A DNA stretch of 64,000 nucleotides from contig CAYTPY010000001.1 of NCBI GenBank assembly GCA_964439725.1, forward strand, positions 1 through 64,000, written 5' to 3'. The notes under the pieces are model-generated. The model was given only the letters and a program-made list of their open reading frames with translations. It made no database searches and was not told where the DNA came from. Positions 16,441-23,523 of the stretch are shown here, piece after piece. The position numbers and the translations under genes were made by a program. Source of the stretch: Croceibacterium_A sp964439725. Lineage in GTDB: Bacteria; Pseudomonadota; Alphaproteobacteria; Sphingomonadales; Sphingomonadaceae. How positions within the stretch are numbered: position 1 is the first letter of the stretch; each line of letters begins with the position of its first letter.

Positions 16441-16978
16441 GGTGCCGCTCCGCCCACCGCGCCCGGCAACTGAACAGCGCGCGCGACAGATACTTGTGTA
16501 CTGTGTGCTTCGAGATGCCCAAACGCTCGGCGATTTCGTCGTGGGTGTAGCCGTCGCGCTTACGCAGCAGCAGCACGGCCCGGTAGAGCGGCGGCAGTTC
16601 GGTCAGGATGGCCTCAAGGGCTTCGATGCTCGAGCGGTCCTCCAGCAGGTCCTCGAAAGCTCCGTCGTCGCCGCCGGCAAGCTCGGGCAGAGAACGGTCG
16701 AGCTCGACCACCGCGGGCTGGCTGCGGCGCCGCAGGCGCAGTTCGTGCGCCAGATTGCTCGCGATCCGGAACAAGTAGGACTCCGGTTCCCTGATCAGGT
16801 CAGGGTCTGGCACGCGGCAGAGGCGGAAATAGGCTTCTTGTGCCAGGTCCTGGGCGTCCGAGCCGCTGCCGGTGCGCTGCTCGAGAAAACGCAGCAGGCG
16901 CGGCGCGTAAGTTTCGATGACGCTGCACAGCCTCGCCTGGCCTCGCTGCGCCCGCTCGATTGGAACGGGCTCGATCAT
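16433..16978 (-). CDS. ECF sigma factor (FecI-like)
   Basis: About 181 residues from ATG 16978; an in-frame ATG at 17035 would add 19 residues and cannot be excluded. Region 2 is recognisable in DLAQEAYFRLCRV and YLFRIASNLAHELRLRRR. Region 4 is LPPLYRAVLLLRKRDGYTHDEIAERLGISKHTVHKYLSRAL, a typical ECF helix-turn-helix. With FecR downstream and an STN-type TonB receptor gene upstream in the same direction, it is expected to transcribe the receptor locus when the receptor is occupied. Confidence 0.93.
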   Translation of the reverse strand: MIEPVPIERAQRGQARLCSVIETYAPRLLRFLEQRTGSGSDAQDLAQEAYFRLCRVPDPDLIREPESYLFRIASNLAHELRLRRRSQPAVVELDRSLPELAGGDDGAFEDLLEDRSSIEALEAILTELPPLYRAVLLLRKRDGYTHDEIAERLGISKHTVHKYLSRALFSCRARWAERHRD

Positions 16979-17056
16979 GAAACACGACCGGTTGAACGGT
17001 GCGTTGAAGCGAGAGGAAGCGGAGCAAGCGAGCATCGGGTGCCGGCTTCAGTCATC

Positions 17057-18397
17057 TCAGGCGATCCAGGGCCCTGTGATCGCCAAGGTTCGGGTCGGGC
17101 CGTAAACGTTGACGAAAAGAACCTGGCCGTCGGGGGAATAGCAGGCCCCCGCCAATTCGGTGTCCAAGCGCAAGAGCGCGAGCGGATAGGCCTCCCCGGC
17201 CGGAGTGATGCCGCGCAAGTGGTTGGCGGTTTCCTCGGTATACTGGTCTTCGCAGACCACCAGGTGGCCATTGGGGGCCACCGTCAGGTTGTCGCCGAAG
17301 TTGAACTGCTCGGGCGACGTGCTTTCGAAGAACAGCTGCAGCCGGTCGGGCCCGCTCGCCTGGGGCCGGAGCCGGAAGATCTGCCCCAGCTTCGCCGCTC
17401 CGCCGCTCGTGCAGCAGAAATAGAGCTCGCCGTCGCCCATCCACAGGCCTTCGCCGCGCGCGAACACCGTGGCGCCGGCCGCTGCACCGCGCGCGCGCAA
17501 GTCGTCTTCGGGCGCTTCGACATTGTCGAGGTCGATCCAGCTTACTTCGTGCCAGTCGTTCAACGCCATGCCGGCGCTGTCCCAGTTGCGGCTGTCTCCA
17601 AGCGAGCGGGCCGCCAGCGCCTGCAGCTTTCCACCTTCAGCCAGTTTGCCCGGAACGTTGGGCAGGAAGCGGTAGAACAGGCCTTCGTTCTGGTCCTCCG
17701 TCATATAGACCGCGCCGGTGCGCGGATCGACGCAGGCCGCTTCGTGGTTGAAGCGGCCCATCGCCTTGAGCGGAACCGGATCGACCAGGCCCGTCGCCGC
17801 GGCGGGCACTTCGAAGACATAGCCGTGGTCGGGCGCCCGGCGCATGAAGAACCCCGGCTCTTCGCAAGTCAGCCAGCTGCCCCAGGGCGTGATGCCGCCG
17901 GCGCAGTTGCGCATCGTGCCGGCAAGCGAGCGGAACTGCCGCTCGACCCGCAGCGTCGCGGCGTCGAGCACCAGCGTGGTGGTGCCGCCGGGCATGACCA
18001 CGCCGTCGCCGTCGCGGCGATAGCCGCTCGGGGCCGCGCCGCCCGTGCCTTCTTGCCCGCTGTGCAGCTCGTGATTGCGCACCAGGGCCAGCTTGCCATT
18101 GCCGAGATCGAAGCACCCCATGCCATCGGCGGCATTGGGAACCGTGCTCCCGTCGTCCATCGGATCGCCGAGGCTGGAAAGCACCCGGTAGGAAAACCCC
18201 GCCGGCAGGTCGAGGAGCCCGGCGGGGTCCGCCACCAGCGGACCATACCCGATACCGGGAGGCGCGGACGCAACTCCCGCGCGCATGCACCCGCTGGCCG
18301 CAAGAGCGGCAAAGGCGGTGCCGGTCGCTCTCAGGAACTGGCGGCGATTGGCAACTGTCACAGTATCCCCCGAACCCGATTTTGTGGAGGTGCCCAT
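17057..18397 (-). CDS. PhoX-like (DUF839) phosphatase, Tat-exported
   Basis: About 446 residues. A twin-arginine signal (NRRQFLRATGTAFAALAASGC, RR at residues 18-19) precedes the mature protein and may also be a lipobox. Blocks such as GMGCFDLGNGKLALVRNHEL, GSWLTCEEPG, NHEAACVDPRTGAVYMTED and NFGDNLTVAPNGHLVVCED match the PhoX/DUF839 beta-propeller family, whose characterised members are Ca/Fe-dependent periplasmic alkaline phosphatases. I chose ATG 18397; a TTG at 18424 is possible. The ATG and its Shine-Dalgarno GGAGG lie inside a perfect 10-bp hairpin, unlike any neighbour. The gene follows the TonB receptor gene closely, suggesting joint uptake and hydrolysis of a phosphorylated substrate. 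Confidence 0.85.
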   Translation of the reverse strand: MGTSTKSGSGDTVTVANRRQFLRATGTAFAALAASGCMRAGVASAPPGIGYGPLVADPAGLLDLPAGFSYRVLSSLGDPMDDGSTVPNAADGMGCFDLGNGKLALVRNHELHSGQEGTGGAAPSGYRRDGDGVVMPGGTTTLVLDAATLRVERQFRSLAGTMRNCAGGITPWGSWLTCEEPGFFMRRAPDHGYVFEVPAAATGLVDPVPLKAMGRFNHEAACVDPRTGAVYMTEDQNEGLFYRFLPNVPGKLAEGGKLQALAARSLGDSRNWDSAGMALNDWHEVSWIDLDNVEAPEDDLRARGAAAGATVFARGEGLWMGDGELYFCCTSGGAAKLGQIFRLRPQASGPDRLQLFFESTSPEQFNFGDNLTVAPNGHLVVCEDQYTEETANHLRGITPAGEAYPLALLRLDTELAGACYSPDGQVLFVNVYGPTRTLAITGPWIA

Positions 18398-18413
18398 ACT
18401 CAAGGGCACCTCC
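18386..18413 (-). promoter_or_regulatory. Hairpin enclosing the PhoX ribosome-binding site and start
   Basis: On the minus-strand mRNA, GGAGGTGCCC (18413-18404) pairs perfectly with GGGCACCTCC (18395-18386) across an 8-base loop (18403-18396). GGAGG is the Shine-Dalgarno, and the AUG (18397-18395) spans the loop-stem junction. The stem also lies just after the TonB receptor stop. No U-run follows, so translational control fits better than termination. Confidence 0.65.
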
Positions 18414-18438
18414 CGATCTGACAAGGTATTTCCGCGCC

Positions 18439-21400
18439 TTAGAACCGGCCGCGCAACCCCAAGCGGAACTCCCGGCCGTTATAGGACACCGCCGAAATGG
18501 CCGTGCGAGGCCGCCCCAGCGTAGCCAGGTCAGCCGGATGCGTGCCGCTGTCGAGAAGGTCGGCGACCTCGAAGAACAGCTGCAACTCGCCGCGCCCCGG
18601 ACGCAAGGTATAGCCGGCAAACAAATCCAGCTGCGTGTAGGCGCCGGTGAACGCGTCGAGGCCGAACCGGTCCGCGCCGCGGAACGATTCCGACTGGTAG
18701 TTGACCGACAGCGCCGTCTCGAACGTGTTGTCGTCGTAGACCAGCGAGCCGTTAACCGTGAGTTCGGGAGCGCGGAAGAACGACGAGCGGCGCAGCAGCC
18801 TTTCGCCTTCTTCGTAATAGCCCAGGATCACGACGGCATCGGTGGCATCCAGGCCGGAATCGACGACGAACTCGGCGCTGCTGTCGGTGTAGGTCAGGTT
18901 TCCGTTGACCGCGACGTTCCGCAGCAGGCCCGGTGCCCAGCCGAACCGGTGGTTCACGCCGACCTCGACGCCCTTCAGCTTGGCGGTTCCTCCGTTCTCC
19001 GGGCGGGAGATCGACAGCTCGGGCTCGAACTCCTCGCTGACCAGGGCCTCCACCCCGCCGATCGAAGCCAACAGCTCCAGGCCTTGCGGGCTCAGCAGCG
19101 ATTCGACGAATTCGACGTCGATGCTGCTGCCGTCGGACTCCGATCCGACGAAGATGAAGTTCTTGATCTCCTTGTAGAACAGCCCGACCGACAGCATCGT
19201 TCCGCGCATCGGGTAGAACTCGATCGACGCGTCGAGATTGAGCGAGCGCGCGTTCTCGAGCTCCGGATTGCCCGAGGACACGCTGACCGACACATCGCTG
19301 ACCTGCTCGGGCGACAGGCCACCCGCGGCAATCGCCTCCTCGATCGTGTCCACACCCGGCAGGATCACACCGCCATCCGGGTCTTCCGCGCTGAGCGAGA
19401 TGTTGACCGAACTCGCGCGCCCCAACTGGTTGTAGCTCGGACGGGCGATCGAATAGCCCGCGCCGAAGCGGAGCTTGAGCTGATCGCTCAGGTCATAACT
19501 GGCCGCGAGGCGAGGCAGGATTTCGGTGTTGCTGGCCTTCGCATCGACCACTTCCTGCGGCGCGCCGGGCGTGGTGAGCTGCAAGGCCCGGCCTTCCTCA
19601 CCTTCCGCGCCTTCGAGCGTCACCTGGCCTTGCAGGGTCAGCGGCGCGGAGAACCTTCCTTCGTAGTGCTCCACCCGCGCGCCGGCGACCAACCGGAACG
19701 GCCCGGCTTCGAAGTCGAACTGTCCGTAGGCGGCATAGACGTCTTCCTGGCCGTCGAAGAACTGCTCGAAGACCGATGGGTCGCCGGAGGCCTCGAATGT
19801 CTCCCGGAAGTTGTCCGCGAAGCGCTTGAACGCCTTCTTCCCGAACTTGGGTATCGTGACGATGCCGAGTGGAGCGAGCGGCGAGCCGATGGGCTTGAAA
19901 TCGATCGTGCCGATGTCGAGGCTGGTGAAGTCCGCCAGCCTGGTCGGATTCTCTCCTCCCGGCAGGACCACGTTCCCTCCGCCCGACGAGTAAGTCCCGT
20001 CCAGGTTCAGCCCGGCGGCCTCCTGGCTGTAATAGTCGAAGAAGTTGTAGACGTCCGACCGCTCCGCCTTCGCTCCGACCCGCACGTTGTTCAGAACCCC
20101 GCCGAACACCTCCGCATCGGTACGGTAAGTGGCATCGACCCGCGCCATGTACCGCTCGTTGGTCATGTCGATCTGGAACAGCCGCAGGCCGAACGGGTCC
20201 AGCAGCACGTTTTCAGGAATGTTCTGCAGAGCCTGCGCGAATTCGGCGTTGTTCAGGATCGACGCGTTCGGCACCGGCATGAACCCGTTGACGAAGCCCC
20301 AAGGCATGTAGTCGAGGTTGTCCTCGGGATCGTCGAACTCGGTATCGGTGTCGAAGACCAGGTCCGTCTGCGGGTTGGAGGTCTTCGATTTCGAATAGCT
20401 GACCTGGTACCGCAGCAGCAGCCGGTCGGTTTCGGTCACGCCCCTCAGGAACGCGGTCGCCATCGTATCGACCGAGTCTTCGAGCTGGGCGTTGTAGTCG
20501 AGCTCGAGATCGAAGAACTGCCCGACCAGCCGGTCCCCTACTAGAGCGTAATTGTTGTTGTCCTGGTCGAAACCCAGGTCCCACTCGCCGCCGCCGATCT
20601 CGGTGCGGTTGTAGCGGCCGCTCAGCGTGAACAGCGTCGTGTCGCTGGCGCGCCAGTCGATCGCTCCTGACACTGCGTAAGTATCGCGGGTCTGCTCCTG
20701 GATCTGATAATTGTAGGATTCGTAGATGATCTGGTCGGGTGAGAAGAACCCCGGATCGATGTCGTAGAAGGCGTTCTGGTTCCTGATGCCGAGATCCCAC
20801 AGGTCGGCGCCGGTCAGCGTCTCCCCGGCGGCGTTCTCGAAGGAATCCAGGAACGGCAGATAGGCACTGCCCGCCTCGATCTCGTAGTTGTGAATGAAGC
20901 GGCGGCGGAACGATCCCGCCAGGTTCACGCCGAAGCTGTCGCTGAAGATCTTGGTGACGTTGAAGCCGGCGTCGAAGCCCACTTTGTCGGCAAACTCGCC
21001 GTACCGTGCCGACCCGTCGAAATTAATCCGGTCCCGGTCCCCGTCGAGCGGGGTGCGAGCGATGATGTTCACCGACCCGCCGATGCCTTCGCCCTCGTCC
21101 TCGGGCAGGAGCGACTTGGCGACGCGGATTTCCTTGATGTTTTCCGCCACGATCGACTGCAGCGGCACGCTGCGGTTCGGCGTGTAGCGCCGCGCGCCGC
21201 CCACCTGGCCGGTGTTCACGCCGTCGAACTGGATGTTCGACAGGGCGGAATCGAGGCCGCGGATCGAGATGTACTCGCCGTCGCCGCTCTCGTTGTTGCG
21301 GATCATCGAGACGCCCGCGATGCGCGAGAGCGACTCCGCCACGTTCTGGTCGGGCAACTGGCTGGCCTGGTCGGCGCTCAGCACGTCGATGATCTGGTCG

Positions 21401-21915
21401 GCGTCGCGTTTGGCCTGGATCGACAGCTCGGCGTCGAGCAGGCGCCCGCTGACCACGATGACGTTGCGGTCGCCCGCGGCGAGTCCGCTCGATGCCTCTG
21501 CAGCAGACGATTGAGCGCTGCCGATGAAGCGGCCTTGAGCGTCCCGGCGCCCGATGCCGATCGTCCGCTCGTTCACATAAGTGAAGTCGAGGCCTGAATT
21601 GCCCAGAATGCGCCGCAGCGCTTCCTCTTCGGTGAAGCGGCCGTTCAGCGGCCCGGCGCGCAAGCGTTCCGTATCGTCGGAATAGAAGACGATCTGCTTG
21701 TCGACTTGCCGCGCGAAGGCCCGCAGCGCGCTCGACATCGACTGCTCGGGAATGGCGATGTCGACTGGCTGTGCCGCGCTCGCCTGCTGCGCGGCAGCAC
21801 TGGCCGGCAGCATGACGGCGCCGATCGCAGTGAGGCTGGTGAATCCCATCAGGCCGGCGCGTAGGATCTGGCTGATCGACGCGGCGGACGTGCGTGCATG
21901 GCGCTGGCTGCGCAT
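18439..21915 (-). CDS. TonB-dependent receptor with N-terminal STN signalling domain
   Basis: About 1158 residues from ATG 21915, which follows a strong GGAGGAGAGG site; the frame is open upstream but covers non-coding DNA and another gene. After a signal peptide ending PASAAAQQ, residues ~50-110 form a Secretin/TonB N-terminal (STN) domain (IAIPEQSMSSALRAFARQVDKQIVF). The plug follows (LSADQASQLPDQNVAESLSRIAGVSM ... GEGIGGSVNI) and then a beta-barrel of about 900 residues ending in the aromatic GLRGRF. STN receptors signal substrate binding to FecR, and a FecI/FecR pair lies just downstream. The transported ligand is unknown; the adjacent PhoX-like enzyme hints at a phosphorylated compound. 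Confidence 0.95.
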   Translation of the reverse strand: MRSQRHARTSAASISQILRAGLMGFTSLTAIGAVMLPASAAAQQASAAQPVDIAIPEQSMSSALRAFARQVDKQIVFYSDDTERLRAGPLNGRFTEEEALRRILGNSGLDFTYVNERTIGIGRRDAQGRFIGSAQSSAAEASSGLAAGDRNVIVVSGRLLDAELSIQAKRDADQIIDVLSADQASQLPDQNVAESLSRIAGVSMIRNNESGDGEYISIRGLDSALSNIQFDGVNTGQVGGARRYTPNRSVPLQSIVAENIKEIRVAKSLLPEDEGEGIGGSVNIIARTPLDGDRDRINFDGSARYGEFADKVGFDAGFNVTKIFSDSFGVNLAGSFRRRFIHNYEIEAGSAYLPFLDSFENAAGETLTGADLWDLGIRNQNAFYDIDPGFFSPDQIIYESYNYQIQEQTRDTYAVSGAIDWRASDTTLFTLSGRYNRTEIGGGEWDLGFDQDNNNYALVGDRLVGQFFDLELDYNAQLEDSVDTMATAFLRGVTETDRLLLRYQVSYSKSKTSNPQTDLVFDTDTEFDDPEDNLDYMPWGFVNGFMPVPNASILNNAEFAQALQNIPENVLLDPFGLRLFQIDMTNERYMARVDATYRTDAEVFGGVLNNVRVGAKAERSDVYNFFDYYSQEAAGLNLDGTYSSGGGNVVLPGGENPTRLADFTSLDIGTIDFKPIGSPLAPLGIVTIPKFGKKAFKRFADNFRETFEASGDPSVFEQFFDGQEDVYAAYGQFDFEAGPFRLVAGARVEHYEGRFSAPLTLQGQVTLEGAEGEEGRALQLTTPGAPQEVVDAKASNTEILPRLAASYDLSDQLKLRFGAGYSIARPSYNQLGRASSVNISLSAEDPDGGVILPGVDTIEEAIAAGGLSPEQVSDVSVSVSSGNPELENARSLNLDASIEFYPMRGTMLSVGLFYKEIKNFIFVGSESDGSSIDVEFVESLLSPQGLELLASIGGVEALVSEEFEPELSISRPENGGTAKLKGVEVGVNHRFGWAPGLLRNVAVNGNLTYTDSSAEFVVDSGLDATDAVVILGYYEEGERLLRRSSFFRAPELTVNGSLVYDDNTFETALSVNYQSESFRGADRFGLDAFTGAYTQLDLFAGYTLRPGRGELQLFFEVADLLDSGTHPADLATLGRPRTAISAVSYNGREFRLGLRGRF

Positions 21916-22044
21916 AAGGTCCTCTCCTCCCTTGCGGCCCCGGATTCTCCGATCGGGGTCCGATGATGAAGAGCCTTGGCGAGAGGCAAACTGGGTACTC
22001 GGCACGCGAAAAAGTTTGCTGCTTCGGCGCCGACAATGAAAAAC

Positions 22045-22071
22045 GGCGGGCGAGGTAGCTCCCCGCCCGCC
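22045..22071 (-). terminator. Intrinsic terminator after the secreted hypothetical gene
   Basis: On the minus strand an 11-bp stem with one G-U pair (22071-22061 with 22055-22045) and a 5-base loop is followed by GUUUUU at 22044-22039. It ends leftward transcription from the gene at 22095-23348, so the TonB receptor gene should have its own promoter in 21916-22038. Confidence 0.85.
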
Positions 22072-22094
22072 GCTCCGTATTTGGCTTTTACGCC

Positions 22095-23348
22095 TTAGCT
22101 TCCGCTGCGAGCCGGCGGCGGGCCCTGCGGCGCTCCGCCCGGTGCTCCCGGCGGCGGGCCGACGGCCGGATCGCGATCGAAGATCCGCGCCCACTGCGCG
22201 CGGTCGTCCGGCGCGTCCGGATCGACCAGGCCGGCGGCGATGTCGCGGCGCTTCGCGCGCGAAGCGGTGATGTAGTCGCGCGGCATGCGATTGCCTTCGT
22301 GGCAGGCGTATTCGAAGAAGGTGTAGTCGTCGTCGCGGATCCACTCGACACGGGTGGTCCATGGCCCGGTGAACACTTCCGGATCCGAGTAGGTCAGCTC
22401 GTGCATCAGGCTGTTCGGGCCGGTCATCGTCAGCCGCTCGACCGTCTTCGCCTGCTTGCTGGTCGGAATCGTGTTGAACGGCGGCACGGCTTGGGTCGCG
22501 AGGTTGAGCACCGAACCGTTGCGCGCGAAATGGTCCGCCGAAACGCTGTCGCCGCTCTTGATGTTGGTCGTCTCGACGACCAGCGTGTTGCCTTCCCACC
22601 AGCCGACGCTGTTGCCCAGCCACGCCTCGGTCGCCTCGGGCCAGCGATAGGCGCGCGCCGCCTCGCGGTTGGCGACGAGCGGGATAACCCGGTTGCCGAG
22701 CATCTCGAGGTAGATCGTCACGTAGCCCGGCGACTGGAACACGCGGATGCCGTTGTTGTAGCGGAACGGATACATCGACGCCGGGAAGCCGCGGCTGACG
22801 CAGCGATCCCAGGAATCGAAGTCCGACACCCAGTCGTATTCGATGCCCGGCACCCAGCCGGAACGGCCGGCTTCGTGCAGCGCCTTGCCTTGCGCGGTGA
22901 AGGCAGGGAGCTGCCCATCGGCCGGGCTGACCAGCATCGAAGTCCGCCTGGCGAACGGCGAGTTCTTCACCCAGTCGGCCAGGCCTTCGGTGCCCGAGGT
23001 GCCGATCCCGCGCTCCGAGGCGGCGGCGAAGTTGCCGTCCGACCGCTCGGCCGCTTCGAGTCGGCGGGCGTGCTCCTCGTCGGTCTGCCAGAAGCGCATG
23101 CCGTATTCGGTCGGCCGCTGGAACAGAATGCGGGCGTTGTTCAGATATTCGATCTGATAGCTGTTGCTGATGTCCGGATCGCCCCAGGCCGTTTTCGGCG
23201 GCTGGTAGTCGGTCGGTACTGGCGGCAGCACGGTCGGGTCGGCCGGCCGTTCCTGCGCGGCGACGCTCCCGGCGGCGAACACCGAAGCGGCGAGCGCGAT
23301 GGCCGATGCCGCCGCAGCAAAGCGTGATGCGAAACCCTGATCCCTCAT
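22095..23348 (-). CDS. Secreted protein of unknown function
   Basis: About 417 residues from ATG 23348, preceded by GAGAGGAG. The N-terminus is a Sec signal peptide ending GSVAAQE. The mature protein has no domain I recognise. Notable blocks are WGDPDISNSYQIEYLNNARI, WEGNTLVVETTNIKSG and VERLTMTGPNSLMHELTYSD. The last two resemble segments in secreted proteins that sit beside TonB receptors in other proteobacteria, but I cannot name a function. The C-terminus is Pro/Gly-rich (PPPGAPGGAPQGPPPARSG). It is divergent from the GH3 gene at 23524, and a TAGCG-type operator lies between them, so it may belong to the xylan regulon. Confidence 0.75.
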   Translation of the reverse strand: MRDQGFASRFAAAASAIALAASVFAAGSVAAQERPADPTVLPPVPTDYQPPKTAWGDPDISNSYQIEYLNNARILFQRPTEYGMRFWQTDEEHARRLEAAERSDGNFAAASERGIGTSGTEGLADWVKNSPFARRTSMLVSPADGQLPAFTAQGKALHEAGRSGWVPGIEYDWVSDFDSWDRCVSRGFPASMYPFRYNNGIRVFQSPGYVTIYLEMLGNRVIPLVANREAARAYRWPEATEAWLGNSVGWWEGNTLVVETTNIKSGDSVSADHFARNGSVLNLATQAVPPFNTIPTSKQAKTVERLTMTGPNSLMHELTYSDPEVFTGPWTTRVEWIRDDDYTFFEYACHEGNRMPRDYITASRAKRRDIAAGLVDPDAPDDRAQWARIFDRDPAVGPPPGAPGGAPQGPPPARSGS

Positions 23349-23460
23349 GAATGGCTCCTCTCTAGCCGTTTTCATCATGTCTATGACTTTGTCCGGCTTC
23401 AGGCCAGTGGCTTTTGCCCGCTGCGGCGCGATCGCCACCAGCGCTCTTCCCCTTCGCCTA

Positions 23461-23474
23461 TGATAGCGTTACCA
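23461..23474. promoter_or_regulatory. Candidate LacI-family operator (TGATAGCGTTACCA)
   Basis: TGATAGCGTTACCA is a near-palindrome matching the TGGTAGCGCTATCA element found elsewhere in this locus. It lies 50 bases upstream of the GH3 start and about 113 bases upstream of the divergent secreted-protein gene. Confidence 0.7.
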
Positions 23475-23523
23475 AAGCACGGTGACGAGCAGCCGGAACG
23501 AGCTGCAGGTCAGAGGAGAGGTC

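Noticed and set aside
16442..18421. A 659-codon plus-strand frame opposite the sigma factor and PhoX genes
   Set aside because: No recognisable domain, His/Arg/Glu-rich shadow composition, and the opposite strand encodes conserved families over the same bases.
21916..22623. In-frame upstream extension of the STN receptor
   Set aside because: The ATG at 21915 has a strong GGAGGAGAGG site and a signal peptide; the extension crosses a terminator and the neighbouring secreted-protein gene.
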